Assembly: GCA_016699535.1 (NCBI GenBank)
Contig: CP064980.1
Span: forward strand, 1,434,001-1,498,000
DNA length: 64,000 nucleotides
DNA from: Myxococcales bacterium
GTDB taxonomy: Bacteria; Myxococcota_A; Polyangia; Polyangiales; GCA-016699535
Reading direction: 5' to 3'
Positions 18,403 through 27,006 of this stretch are shown here, piece after piece (positions within the stretch are counted from its first letter, which is position 1; each line of letters opens with the position of its first letter). The translations under genes and the position numbers were made by a program. Below the pieces are notes generated by a model. The model was given only the letters and a program-made list of their open reading frames with translations, was not told where the DNA came from and ran no database searches.

Positions 18403-20181
18403 TTACCTATTGCTTTGTGATGAATGACCCGAGGGTGTATTACTCGGGGCTTCGACAACGATGGACTGCTCTCGCGCCATTTCCTCAAGGAGTTCATGGC
18501 ACTCGGGCCGGTCGCGAAGATGGGCGAGAAGCTGGGCTGAGACTTCGCTGAATTTTCGCTCAAAGTTAAGCGCTTCACGCACTCGGCCAGCAATTCGTTC
18601 ACGGCCGGTCGCAAGATCACTCTCAAGCGATTCGCTATAACGTCGCAATTGTTGCCTAAGTTCTTCAATTTGCTTGCGTAGGTCACGTGCTATCGACTCA
18701 CGTTGGTTGATGCGGTTTTCGCCGTCATGAGCCATGAGCATTACGGCATCCAAATTAGCTTTTGCTGCGCCCAGTTCCTCAAACACTGTTCGAAGCGCTT
18801 GCACGTCGTGCTGAGCTCCGCTGTGCTCGAGCTCTTCGACGCGTTTAAGGGCTGTTTTCAAACGTTGTTCTGCGTCCATTTGATTGTGGATTGGAAGACG
18901 TTTTTTCTCGGAGGCCGCATCGCGCAGGGCGCGGGATTCTTCGACAGCAAGCTCTTCAACTTTACGACCGATTTCGGCGCGTAGTGCGCGTCCTCGACGT
19001 TCAATCGCATCAAGTTTTTGGGAATGACTTGCAAGTTCTCCTTCGAGACGGGAGGCTTTCGCGGCCAGGTCCCACATGGTGTTCATGGCTTCATTGATTT
19101 CCGGTGGCGCGCCGCCATTTGCATAACCACGGGCTAGCAAACGACCAAACATGGCAGCACGCGTGCCCCATTCAACAACGCCTGGGCTTGGTGCAGGAGG
19201 AGGTGGCGGTGCAGCAATGGGCGTTTCAGACTGGTGGATATCCCAGTGTGCAGGGGGTAAGGCACGTTGTACCGCTTTGAGTTCGTCTTGCAGATGGTGA
19301 CCATCTCGAAAGCGTTTGGCCGGATCTTTTTCCAGCAAACGCATGATGATGTCCTCAGCCGCTTGAGGGAGATCGGCACGAAGCATGCGTGGAGGCGTCG
19401 GTTTGGCGCTTCGCTGCATTTCAAGAAGTGTTTCACGATCGTTGGATCGAAAGGGGAGCTTTCCTGTCACCATCTCATAGAAAAGCACGCCCAGAGAATA
19501 CAAGTCGCTAAGTGATATAGCATCATCGCCACGTGCTTGTTCGGGTGACATGTACTCTGGTGTTCCAAACACAGCTCCTTTAGGAGCGAGACGTGGGTCT
19601 CGTGCCAAAGCCGCCAAACCAAAATCAAGAATCTTCACAAAATCACGGCGTCCACCGCGTACGGTGAGCATGATGTTTTCGCTCTTTAAATCACGGTGAA
19701 TCACACCGAGATCGTGGGCACGTGCCAGAGCTGCGCACATCTGCTCGATGATATCAACGGCCCGAGCAATGGGCAGTACGCCCCTTGCGCATTCCGAAGC
19801 TAAGGAAGCGCCAATTAGGTACTCCATAACGAGATACAGTTCACCGTCTTCGGCTTCGCCGACGTCGTGGATTTCCACAATATGAGCATGGTCCACGCGG
19901 TTGGCTGCACGTGCTTCGCGGAGCATCCAAGCTCGCAAGTGCGTCTCACTTTTCAGATCAGGACGTATAAGTTTTAGGGCGACAACGCGTTCAATAAGAA
20001 CGTGTCTTGCTCGGTAAACGACGCCCATGCCACCTTCACCCAGTCTGGCCTCGATGCGGTATCGTCCGGCAATGACTTTGCCTAGATATGGATCACGTCG
20101 TTTTGATGAACTGCGGTTGCTATTGGCAGCCTGCACGATAATAGTCTCCCTGCGTTGGTATATCTTAGCCCAATGATACAT
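18403..20181 (-). CDS. Hanks-type Ser/Thr protein kinase with coiled-coil C-terminus
   Basis: A 592-residue kinase without a membrane segment, so probably cytosolic. Catalytic landmarks are the Gly-rich loop LGEGGMGVVYRA (48-58), ATP-anchoring K70 in VALKLI, HRDLKSENIML (HRD 162-164), DFG 186-188, and GTPEYMSPEQARG in the activation segment. After the kinase domain (to about 310) come a Pro-rich linker (APPPPPAPSPG) and a roughly 220-residue helical, charged region with heptad character (RKQIEELRQQLRRYSESLE), probably a coiled coil for dimerisation or partner binding. It is divergent from a second kinase gene 122 bases away, suggesting a shared control region. Substrates unknown. Confidence 0.92.
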   Translation of the reverse strand: MYHWAKIYQRRETIIVQAANSNRSSSKRRDPYLGKVIAGRYRIEARLGEGGMGVVYRARHVLIERVVALKLIRPDLKSETHLRAWMLREARAANRVDHAHIVEIHDVGEAEDGELYLVMEYLIGASLASECARGVLPIARAVDIIEQMCAALARAHDLGVIHRDLKSENIMLTVRGGRRDFVKILDFGLAALARDPRLAPKGAVFGTPEYMSPEQARGDDAISLSDLYSLGVLFYEMVTGKLPFRSNDRETLLEMQRSAKPTPPRMLRADLPQAAEDIIMRLLEKDPAKRFRDGHHLQDELKAVQRALPPAHWDIHQSETPIAAPPPPPAPSPGVVEWGTRAAMFGRLLARGYANGGAPPEINEAMNTMWDLAAKASRLEGELASHSQKLDAIERRGRALRAEIGRKVEELAVEESRALRDAASEKKRLPIHNQMDAEQRLKTALKRVEELEHSGAQHDVQALRTVFEELGAAKANLDAVMLMAHDGENRINQRESIARDLRKQIEELRQQLRRYSESLESDLATGRERIAGRVREALNFERKFSEVSAQLLAHLRDRPECHELLEEMAREQSIVVEAPSNTPSGHSSQSNR

Positions 20182-20303
20182 GAACTAAAGCAAAGGAACA
20201 TTCTTTCTGCGATCAATTCACTCCCCTGAAGTAGGAAGATGTATTCCATAGGCGGACGAAACTCGTATTTATCAGGGAACTCTGTACAATAGGGGTAGGA
20301 CTC

Positions 20304-22301
20304 GTGGAAGCTCAGACCTTCGGACCATACGCTCTTGAACGTCGACTCGACAGTGGCGGGATGGCGGAAGTTTTTATTGCTAGGCGCACTGGTCCGCATG
20401 GTTTTGTTAAACGCATTGCGCTAAAGCGCATCCTTCCTCAATACGCACGAAATCCTGAGTTTATTAAGATGTTTGTCAGCGAGGCTCGATGGGCTGCGCA
20501 ACTTGAACATCCGAACATTGTCCAGGTTTTCGATTTTGGAGAACAAGACGGGGAATTGTTCTTGGCGATGGAGTTGGTGGACGGCACCAATGTTAATAAA
20601 CTTTTACGTATTACGAATACGCAGCACGCTGCGATACCCGTCGATATTATCCTGCACATTGTTCATCAATCGGCTCAGGCCTTGGCCTACGCACACCGTG
20701 CTTGCGATGAAGCTGGCAAGCCACTTGGTATCGTGCACCGTGACGTGAGTCCGGCTAATCTTCTCATCACGCGCAGTGGCCATGTTAAGCTTAGCGATTT
20801 TGGAATTGTTCGAGCGGCGGGTGAAAGCACAGAAGCGGAACCAAAGCAGCTGCGCGGCAAACTAGGGTACATGTCTCCTGAACAGGTTCTCGGAAGCCCT
20901 CTCGATTCCAAAAGTGATGTGTTTACGCTGTGTACTGTGTTTGCTGAGCTCTTGATTGCTGAGCCCTTGTTTGGGGTGGGCAGCGATTTAGAAATTTTGC
21001 TTCGTATACGTGATGCTGATTTACGTGTGTTGGAACGAAGCCATCGTAAGATTCCCTCGGATGTCATGGACCTTTTGCTGCAGGGTTTAGCAAGGCGTGC
21101 AAAAGAGCGAATTGACTCAAACTTCCTGGTACGCGAGCTTTCTCATTTATTGCGCCGACGTGGCGCTGCAAACGGGCCGACTCGATTGGCAAAATATATC
21201 GTTCAAGTTGGTTTGGTTGGTGCGACCGGTGATTTTCCAACCATCGATGAGGCGCCTTCGAGACCCACCGAACTTGTGCCGCTGGGCGGGTATGATAACG
21301 ACGATGAAGATACGGCACGCATGATGCGGCAACTCGATGCGATATCACCAGCCATCTATGAACTAAAGCTTCAGGACGGCCATGAAATGGGTCCAGTTAG
21401 TTTTCCCAAGCTTGTCGAACTTATTACGAGCGGAATTGTGGATAGCATGACGCTGGTTGCAAAGCAGGGGACTGGTTTTCGTAAGGCACGTGAGTTCACG
21501 GAGATTTCTCGCTTCGTGACTTCTCCAGCATTTCGTTGGGATGCTGAAGAACTTGCCAACGCAACAAAATGGGGTGAGCTCGGCGAAGGAGTTTTGCTCT
21601 CTGTGGTCTATCAGCTGCTGAGCAAACGTGAGACAGGCGTACTGCATTTAAGGGATGAGCAACGACGTAAGAAAATCTATTTTGTAGATGGTCGAGCAGA
21701 CTTTGTTGTATCGACTGACAAAACAGAGCTTTTGGGCGAATATTTAATCACAAACAAGCTTTGTTTGCGGATGGAAATTGAAATGGCTTTGGCGCTGTTG
21801 CCGCGTTTCGGTGGTCGCTTGGGTGATGCCTTGGTAGGGCTAAACATCTTGCGTCCGGTGCAGTTGGTGCGTGCGGTAACCGATCAAGTTCGTTCTCGCT
21901 TCCTTGAAGCCTTTCGATGGCAGGCAGGTCAGTGGGCCTTTGTTGTCGGCGCGCGCAGCGAAGAAGAGGCCTTTCCGTTGGGGACCGATCCGCATGAGCT
22001 TCTTAGGGATGCTTTGTTTCAGGTTCCCGCCACCCAAATCCACTCAACACTTGCGACTGGTGAATTTTCCGGTAAAATGTTGCTTGATTTAGGTGCACTT
22101 ACCGCTTCGCCTTTTGATTTACCTGACGTTTGGATTAGTGTTTTTCGTGATTTCCAAGAGGCAGCGATAGCAACAGAGGTCATGCAGAGGCATGGACCGA
22201 ATACAGGTCTTGATGAAGAGACCATAAAACGTGTGGTTTTTTTCGGAGCATCATGTGGATTTCTTCATCCGCAGGCGGCTACGCCTAGCTCAGCCAAGTA
22301 G
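20304..22301 (+). CDS. Ser/Thr protein kinase with GYF_2-like and DUF4388-like domains
   Basis: A 665-residue protein from GTG 20304, with TAGGA six bases upstream. The kinase domain has LDSGGMAEVFIARR, K41 in ALKRIL, HRDVSPANLLI (HRD 145-147), DFG 165-167 and KLGYMSPEQVLG. Around 348-400 a GYF_2-like segment follows (YELKLQDGHEMGPVSFPKL). From about 420 a DUF4388/PATAN-like domain follows (GVLHLRDEQRRKKIYFVDG, then EYLITNKLC and GGRLGDALVGLNIL), commonly found in myxobacterial regulators. There is no TM helix. The stop overlaps the convergent HAD gene by 12 bases. Regulatory role inferred from domains; target unknown. Confidence 0.92.
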   Translation: MEAQTFGPYALERRLDSGGMAEVFIARRTGPHGFVKRIALKRILPQYARNPEFIKMFVSEARWAAQLEHPNIVQVFDFGEQDGELFLAMELVDGTNVNKLLRITNTQHAAIPVDIILHIVHQSAQALAYAHRACDEAGKPLGIVHRDVSPANLLITRSGHVKLSDFGIVRAAGESTEAEPKQLRGKLGYMSPEQVLGSPLDSKSDVFTLCTVFAELLIAEPLFGVGSDLEILLRIRDADLRVLERSHRKIPSDVMDLLLQGLARRAKERIDSNFLVRELSHLLRRRGAANGPTRLAKYIVQVGLVGATGDFPTIDEAPSRPTELVPLGGYDNDDEDTARMMRQLDAISPAIYELKLQDGHEMGPVSFPKLVELITSGIVDSMTLVAKQGTGFRKAREFTEISRFVTSPAFRWDAEELANATKWGELGEGVLLSVVYQLLSKRETGVLHLRDEQRRKKIYFVDGRADFVVSTDKTELLGEYLITNKLCLRMEIEMALALLPRFGGRLGDALVGLNILRPVQLVRAVTDQVRSRFLEAFRWQAGQWAFVVGARSEEEAFPLGTDPHELLRDALFQVPATQIHSTLATGEFSGKMLLDLGALTASPFDLPDVWISVFRDFQEAAIATEVMQRHGPNTGLDEETIKRVVFFGASCGFLHPQAATPSSAK

Positions 22302-22967
22302 CTGTGTGACAAGTGCAGGCAGTTCGGATGGCTTTTGCGCAATGGCATCGGGCTGGCGCTCGCCAGGGTTTTGTGCATAGCCCCAAGCGCACCAGATGGA
22401 TTTCGCCTCGGCTTGCCGAGCCATGGAAACATCGCCTTCGCTATCGCCGATCATGACAACCTTGTTTTGAAGTCTATCGATGCCGCAAAGCTTGGCAGCG
22501 TGAATCAGCGGTTCAGGGTGGGGTTTGCTGTGGGGGCAAGTATCGCCGCCAACTACGGCATCAAAGAGATGTAAAACACCCAAGGTCTGAAGGAGCTGTC
22601 TTGAAATGGCCTCTGGTTTATTGGTGACAACCGCCAAAGTGTAGCGCTTGTGAAGTTGGTTGAGACTTGTTTCAATTCCTGAATAAAGGTGAGTCTGAGT
22701 CGCGATATGCTCCGAATAATCGGTGAGATAAGCTAACTTTGCTTTTTCAAATTCGTGCGCGGTGTCCGCGATTTCAGCAAAACAATACAGATACAAGTGC
22801 TGCATCCCTTTGCTTAGATGAGGACGAATTGCGTCATTTGATATCGCGGGCAACGCGAACATACGTCGTACACGTCGTACGGCCTCGGTCATGTCGCTGC
22901 GGCTATCTTCGAGCGTTCCATCCAGATCAAAAGCGACTAACATTGGCTGCCTCTCGTCTTGTTTCAC
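22290..22967 (-). CDS. HAD-superfamily phosphatase, phosphoglycolate phosphatase-like
   Basis: A 225-residue HAD hydrolase. Motif I is FDLDGTLEDS (nucleophile D14, general acid D16), motif II VVTNKP, motif III lysine in the HSKPHPEPL region, and motif IV MIGDSEGDVSMARQA. The cap inserted after motif I is helical, as in subclass IA (Gph, PpaX and similar). The start may be ATG 22967 or the internal ATG at 22943, which is closer to motif I. The substrate is probably a small phosphoester. It lies 12 bases downstream of a cupin gene on the same strand; the 3' end overlaps the convergent kinase gene. Confidence 0.85.
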   Translation of the reverse strand: MKQDERQPMLVAFDLDGTLEDSRSDMTEAVRRVRRMFALPAISNDAIRPHLSKGMQHLYLYCFAEIADTAHEFEKAKLAYLTDYSEHIATQTHLYSGIETSLNQLHKRYTLAVVTNKPEAISRQLLQTLGVLHLFDAVVGGDTCPHSKPHPEPLIHAAKLCGIDRLQNKVVMIGDSEGDVSMARQAEAKSIWCAWGYAQNPGERQPDAIAQKPSELPALVTQLLG

Positions 22968-22979
22968 AGCAACATTGCT

Positions 22980-23396
22980 TCATACTTTCTGTTGTTGCCT
23001 AGCCAAGTCTTCGATACTGCCTTTGCCGTCACCGAGTTCGCTTACTTTACGTGCGCCGCTGCGGGAACCTTTATAGGCAGAAAAATGATTTCCATTGTGA
23101 CTTCGTACTTCATGAGCTACGCCCGCTGGAATAATTAAAACATCGCCGCCTTCAATCGTGATGGGGTATTCATCAAAATGAAACGTTGTGCAGCCTTCTA
23201 CGGCACCGCGAATTTCTTCCTCGTCGTGACTATGACGGCTGCGTTCAAACCAAGGATCAATCGTTTGCAAGTCATAGACTTTAAAGCCAAGGTTTTTCAT
23301 TTCTTGTCCCATGCTCTCAGGCGTGGGGCTTTGCTTGTGAGGCCATTTTATGAGTTTGACGCCGTTCGGAAAAACGTGAATGGGTGCTGTCTTCAT
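22980..23396 (-). CDS. Cupin-domain protein
   Basis: A 138-residue single-domain cupin. The metal-binding motif is visible as SRHSHDEEEIRGAVEG (two His and a Glu), with the second-motif His in GGDVLIIPAGVAHEV. Size and the R-H-S-H-D-E-E-E pattern resemble acireductone dioxygenase-like cupins, but I cannot assign the reaction. No other methionine-salvage gene is beside it. It is probably cotranscribed with the downstream HAD phosphatase; phosphatase plus dioxygenase would recall methionine salvage, which remains speculation. Confidence 0.78.
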   Translation of the reverse strand: MKTAPIHVFPNGVKLIKWPHKQSPTPESMGQEMKNLGFKVYDLQTIDPWFERSRHSHDEEEIRGAVEGCTTFHFDEYPITIEGGDVLIIPAGVAHEVRSHNGNHFSAYKGSRSGARKVSELGDGKGSIEDLARQQQKV

Positions 23397-23442
23397 GCCC
23401 TTTTACTATGCGGCTTTGGTCCATCCGTCAAACCACGCTAGG

Positions 23443-24321
23443 ATGTCGAAAGGCATGACAGTTTTTGACTATTTTCATGTGAATCAGCCTGCTACGGATC
23501 ACGCTTTGCCGGTGCTTGTTGAGGTTCCGCATGCCGGTTTGGCTTGGCCCGATGCGATCGCTGGAGGCTTTGAAGCGAAGCTTAACAGCATTCAAACTGC
23601 GGCGGATCTTTATATGGACCATGCGTGCCGTAGCTTGACTAAGAGTGGTGCCACGGTAGTGACTGCATTGGTTTCAAGAATGATTGTCGATTTTAACCGA
23701 AGCGCCGACGATCTAAGCCTTGGTATATTGAAAAGCCAAAGTAAGTTGTCACCGACCTGCTACGGGGTGCTTTGGACACAAGACACGAAAGGCAACGCAG
23801 TGCGATCGGTGCCGATGCTTCGTGAAGAGTTTAGGGACTGCTTGGATCGCTTCTACTTTCCTTACCATCGCAATCTGGAAGTGTTACTTGCTCAGATGAA
23901 AAGAAAAAGCCGGCAAGTCGTGTTTCTGGCCGTGCATTCGATGCCGAGTTACTCGGCTCCTAAGATGGATGTGGTGCTGGGAAGCCTAAAAGGCAAATCG
24001 GGGAACACCGAGCTTTTGTTGCGTTGTGCCGATTGTTGCAAGCTTGGAAGGCTTCGGGTTGGTTTTGATGATCCTTATCAGGGCGGTTTTAGTACACGAG
24101 CTTATGGAAAGCCTGAGCAAGGTATGCATGCCATTCAAATCGAGTTTAGCCGGGCGCTCTATATGGACGAGGACTCTTTGCGTCCAAATGAAAAGAGACT
24201 TGAGCATATACACTTATTGCTTGCCGATTTGATTGCTACCGCTGCTGACTGGGTTGGGTCTCAAATCGCAGAGGGCGCTTCGGCGATGAGCGAATCCGAA
24301 GAGCGTACTTCCATGCGGTAG
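23443..24321 (+). CDS. N-formylglutamate amidohydrolase family protein
   Basis: Zinc-type hydrolase family (FGase/HutG-like). Landmarks are PVLVEVPHAGLAWP near the N-terminus, DLYMDHACR, SRMIVDFNRSADDL, FLAVHSMPSYS, and DDPYQGGFSTRAYGK followed by GMHAIQIEFSRALYMDE. Start taken at ATG 23443; ATG 23455 is equally possible because AAAGG lies very close to it, and upstream codons overlap the divergent cupin start. No histidine-utilisation genes are nearby, so hydrolysis of another N-formyl or N-acyl amino acid is possible. Confidence 0.82.
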   Translation: MSKGMTVFDYFHVNQPATDHALPVLVEVPHAGLAWPDAIAGGFEAKLNSIQTAADLYMDHACRSLTKSGATVVTALVSRMIVDFNRSADDLSLGILKSQSKLSPTCYGVLWTQDTKGNAVRSVPMLREEFRDCLDRFYFPYHRNLEVLLAQMKRKSRQVVFLAVHSMPSYSAPKMDVVLGSLKGKSGNTELLLRCADCCKLGRLRVGFDDPYQGGFSTRAYGKPEQGMHAIQIEFSRALYMDEDSLRPNEKRLEHIHLLLADLIATAADWVGSQIAEGASAMSESEERTSMR

Positions 24322-24518
24322 CAGCTGTTCGCGGTCTGTAGATAGTAAACATCGCCTCCTGCCAAACGAAGGATGCGCTTGACTGGCGTTGTTACGTATT
24401 CATGGAGGCCATCGGGAAATTCAATTACCACGACTGTTCCAGCCCGGGGAGGCTGAAGGAGGCGACCAAACACCGCCCGACCAGAGGGGCGGCCAACTTT
24501 GCGGAGCACGACGTCCAC
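24261..24518 (-). CDS. Small hypothetical protein
   Basis: Eighty-five residues from GTG 24518. The sequence reads like a small beta-rich protein (TVVVIEFPDGLHEYVTTPV, then GGDVYYLQTANSCYRMEV), with conserved-looking aromatic positions. It overlaps the last 61 bases of the convergent amidohydrolase gene. No clear RBS. Function unknown; it could be a spurious reading frame, but the composition looks coding. Confidence 0.5.
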   Translation of the reverse strand: MDVVLRKVGRPSGRAVFGRLLQPPRAGTVVVIEFPDGLHEYVTTPVKRILRLAGGDVYYLQTANSCYRMEVRSSDSLIAEAPSAI

Positions 24519-24652
24519 CTAACAAAAGTAGCATATGGGGCAGCCGTGGCAAAGACAAAGACAAGTTCATAGGCCCTCGGGACTGAATGTATTGGGAAAA
24601 AACGTCAATTTGGGGGTTAGCTGCGACGAGAGGGGAATTGTGGGTTGATGTT

Positions 24653-24720
24653 TTCGAGCTTTGCTTGATTCTCAAGGCTCGAGCCCCGAGGAGGTAAGCC
24701 GAAGATCGGGAAAGCTCGAA
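24653..24720 (+). other. Inverted repeat upstream of tdk
   Basis: TTCGAGCTTT (24653-24662) and AAAGCTCGAA (24711-24720) are perfect 10-base complements enclosing GGCTCGAGCC. It lies in the 265-base non-coding stretch before tdk. It could be an RNA hairpin or a remnant of a repeat; no further support. Confidence 0.35.
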
Positions 24721-24754
24721 AAAAGTGCTTGCAGCTGCCAGGGACTGACCAGTT

Positions 24755-24777
24755 GCCTTGCCTTATCGATGCAAGGC
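24755..24777 (+). promoter_or_regulatory. Hairpin covering the tdk ribosome binding site
   Basis: GCCTTGC (24755-24761) pairs with GCAAGGC (24771-24777) across a 9-base loop. The 3' arm contains AAGG (24773-24776), the only Shine-Dalgarno-like sequence, 7 bases before ATG 24784. The hairpin would hide the RBS, so translation of tdk may depend on its opening. Structure predicted by eye. Confidence 0.45.
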
Positions 24778-24783
24778 GCATAA

Positions 24784-25398
24784 ATGCTTCGTATGCATCA
24801 ACTCCCTCGCCAAGGACACATCGAAGTCATTTGTGGTCCTATGTTTAGTGGAAAGAGTGAAACGTTGATCGGGCGTTTGCGACGCAGTTTGATTGCTAAG
24901 CAACGTGTCCAAGTGTTCAAACCAAGTGTTGATGATCGCTATGGCGAAGAACGCATTGCAAGTCATTCTGAACTTTGGCTTGAGGCCAAAGCGACGAAGG
25001 ACTCAACCGATCTTTTAACGCATGTCCTTCCGGAAACCAAAGTTGTGGGCATCGATGAAATTCAGTTCTTCGATGACGATGTTGTGGGTGTGGTTGAGCG
25101 GCTTGCAGATCAAGGAAAGCGTGTGGTGGTTGCGGGCTTGGATTTGGACTACAGTGCTAAGCCCTTTTCGATCGTTGCTGAGCTCTTAGCCCGAGCGGAA
25201 TTTGTCACCAAGACCCTAGCGGTTTGCATTCAGTGTGGTGATGTTGCCTCGCGTTCGCAGCGTTTGATTGCCTCGGCAAATCGCGTTGTTATCGGGGCGA
25301 AAGATGCTTACGAGGCGCGCTGTCGGCACTGCCATGACCCCCGAGCTGAAGTCACTACCGCTCAGTTGTTTCCAGATTCTGAACCGTTAAGCAATTGA
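24784..25398 (+). CDS. tdk: Thymidine kinase
   Basis: Type II thymidine kinase that phosphorylates thymidine to dTMP for salvage. The 204-residue protein has the P-loop GPMFSGKS (18-25), the lasso-side motif KPSVDDRY, the Walker-B-like GIDEIQFFD, VAGLDLDYSAKPF, and two zinc Cys pairs (CIQCGD and CRHCHD). Full length for the family. A start at the internal ATG 24793 is also possible; ATG 24784 has AAGG at 7 bases, inside a hairpin. The 3' end overlaps the convergent membrane protein gene by 37 bases. Confidence 0.94.
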   Translation: MLRMHQLPRQGHIEVICGPMFSGKSETLIGRLRRSLIAKQRVQVFKPSVDDRYGEERIASHSELWLEAKATKDSTDLLTHVLPETKVVGIDEIQFFDDDVVGVVERLADQGKRVVVAGLDLDYSAKPFSIVAELLARAEFVTKTLAVCIQCGDVASRSQRLIASANRVVIGAKDAYEARCRHCHDPRAEVTTAQLFPDSEPLSN

Positions 25399-26000
25399 AA
25401 GCGAAACGAAGTACGGAGGCTTCGGTAGGGCAGAGAAGGTTTCACTTTCGTTAGTGTCCTGCGAAGGCATGCCAGCAAACTTGGTCCGTCTAAGCGTTTT
25501 TGACCTTCCCGAACCACGCCGCGTAGCTTAATACTCGTTGGCTTTCCTTCTTCGTAGTGGATGCGTAAATCTGCTTCGCCCACGGAGGGCTTGAATGCGC
25601 CGCATTGAGGGAGCTTTGCGATGTGCTGCCATACCGTTTCTTCAAATGCGAGATCGCGTGAGCAGCTGCTGTTTGTTACTGCATCTTTAAGTTTGCAGTC
25701 CAAGTACGCAATCCGACCTTCTTCCATGTGCAGTGACGATTCTGTTGCTCCAGCGAGCGCTTCGGTTTGAGTTTGCGCTTCTTGCTTAGGTGGGCTTGAT
25801 TCTTCAGCCGGTGTTTCGTGTCGTTCTGCTGTTTTGTTTACGTCCACCGCAGAGTCTTCGGTGGACGATACCTCTGATGGGGAGGCACTGCTAAGCCATG
25901 CACTTGCTGTGAGACCAAGGCTAAAAGATAGGGTCACGACACTAACTAGCTTGCCATAGTGGATGCGACTTCTCTGAGACTCTGTTATACCCTGACGCAT
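25362..26000 (-). CDS. Single-pass membrane protein with TonB/AglW-like C-terminal part
   Basis: Start placed at ATG 26000, because a longer reading would overlap the start of the divergent lipoprotein gene. About 212 residues. A short basic cytoplasmic tail (MRQGITESQRSRIHYGK) precedes a TM helix (LVSVVTLSFSLGLTASAWL). A low-complexity S/E/Q/T linker follows, then a C-terminal domain with paired cysteines (YLDCKLKDAVTNSSC, LPQCGAFKPS, LLACLRRTL) and alternating strands (ADLRIHYEEGKPTSIKL). The linker plus small periplasmic domain resembles myxobacterial TonB-like or energy-coupling accessory proteins, but I cannot assign it. Function unknown. Confidence 0.6.
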   Translation of the reverse strand: MRQGITESQRSRIHYGKLVSVVTLSFSLGLTASAWLSSASPSEVSSTEDSAVDVNKTAERHETPAEESSPPKQEAQTQTEALAGATESSLHMEEGRIAYLDCKLKDAVTNSSCSRDLAFEETVWQHIAKLPQCGAFKPSVGEADLRIHYEEGKPTSIKLRGVVREGQKRLDGPSLLACLRRTLTKVKPSLPYRSLRTSFRFQLLNGSESGNN

Positions 26001-26022
26001 AGGTGGTTTATACCAATTTAAA

Positions 26023-26982
26023 ATGGAGTGTCGTGTTTTGCGTTCTTTATTCTTTTCGTGCACCGTCGGTTTAGGCATCTTTTGCGGCGGTCTGTTGAGT
26101 TGCTCGGGTGATGATTTAGGGCGTTGCAATCTCAGTGAGGCCCAAACTTGGGTGTATGATGAAAACGGCACGCCGGCTACTGGTGGTCAGGCGCTGATCT
26201 ATTCGTCGTGTGGACGCGGCTCTTTTTGTCACTCCGCTAAGGCAGAGGGTTCAGCTCGCTTTGGTGTGCCCGCAGGACTGAACTTCGATATCCAAGCTAT
26301 TACGGATCCTGGCAGCGCCGAAGAAGCAACAGCTATCTTGCGGAGCGGGTTCTCAAAACTTTATGAATACCGTTTCCAAAACTGGGCATGGATCAAAGAT
26401 GGAACGATGCCGCCGGGTAAAGTTGGCCGCGACTTACTCGCGGATGCGCCACGTTTTATATACGATGACGGAAGTTCATTGCCTGCTTTCGATACAGCGG
26501 AGGGCAAAGAAGCCGTTCGCAATTGGTTTGCGTGTGCGCCGCCTCTTCCAATCGTTGAGCGAACCAGTCCGCATCCCGATGTGAACTACATTGGCTTTGG
26601 TGACGTGGTCTCTCCCAAGAAAATCGATGCTCCCGATCCGAAGTGGGCCTCGATCTATCCGGTTTTAACGCGCACCGGTTGCAACAGTTTTCAATGTCAC
26701 GATGATGAAAGCAAAGTCGCAGGTTTGGATCTTTCAAGCCAAGAGTTGGCGTATGCATCCCTCGTTGATCAAGCTGCAGCTGACGGAACGTCAGGTGCAG
26801 AGTGCGGTAATTCAGGGCTTCTCGTTGTAAAACCGGGCGATGCTGATGCCTCTTTGCTGGTGCAGAAGCTGGAAAACACGCAAAACTGTGGCTCAAGCAT
26901 GCCGCTGGATGGGCCATTACTTAGTCCCATCTTTGTGAATCCCATTCGAGATTGGATTAATGCAGGAGCCCTCGACAACTAG
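26023..26982 (+). CDS. Lipoprotein with cytochrome-like CxxxxCH motifs
   Basis: A 319-residue lipoprotein; signal peptide with lipobox LLSC, then SGDD. Two motifs of the type Cys-x(n)-Cys-His are present, CGRGSFCHSAKAEG and GCNSFQCHDDESK, each followed by a region typical of c-type-cytochrome-like domains in Myxococcota and Planctomycetes surface proteins (GLDLSSQELAYASLV, VVKPGDADASLLVQKL, SSMPLDGPLL). The spacing (four or more residues between the Cys) is wider than the classical CxxCH, so heme attachment is uncertain. Divergent from the membrane-protein gene at 26000. Function unknown. Confidence 0.72.
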   Translation: MECRVLRSLFFSCTVGLGIFCGGLLSCSGDDLGRCNLSEAQTWVYDENGTPATGGQALIYSSCGRGSFCHSAKAEGSARFGVPAGLNFDIQAITDPGSAEEATAILRSGFSKLYEYRFQNWAWIKDGTMPPGKVGRDLLADAPRFIYDDGSSLPAFDTAEGKEAVRNWFACAPPLPIVERTSPHPDVNYIGFGDVVSPKKIDAPDPKWASIYPVLTRTGCNSFQCHDDESKVAGLDLSSQELAYASLVDQAAADGTSGAECGNSGLLVVKPGDADASLLVQKLENTQNCGSSMPLDGPLLSPIFVNPIRDWINAGALDN

Positions 26983-27006
26983 CGGCTCACGGTTTAGACC
27001 GGCCGA

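Noticed and set aside
22980..23396. Cupin called acireductone dioxygenase (mtnD) with the HAD gene as mtnC/mtnX
   Set aside because: The metal motif is similar but length is short and no other methionine-salvage gene is present; left as cupin and HAD phosphatase.
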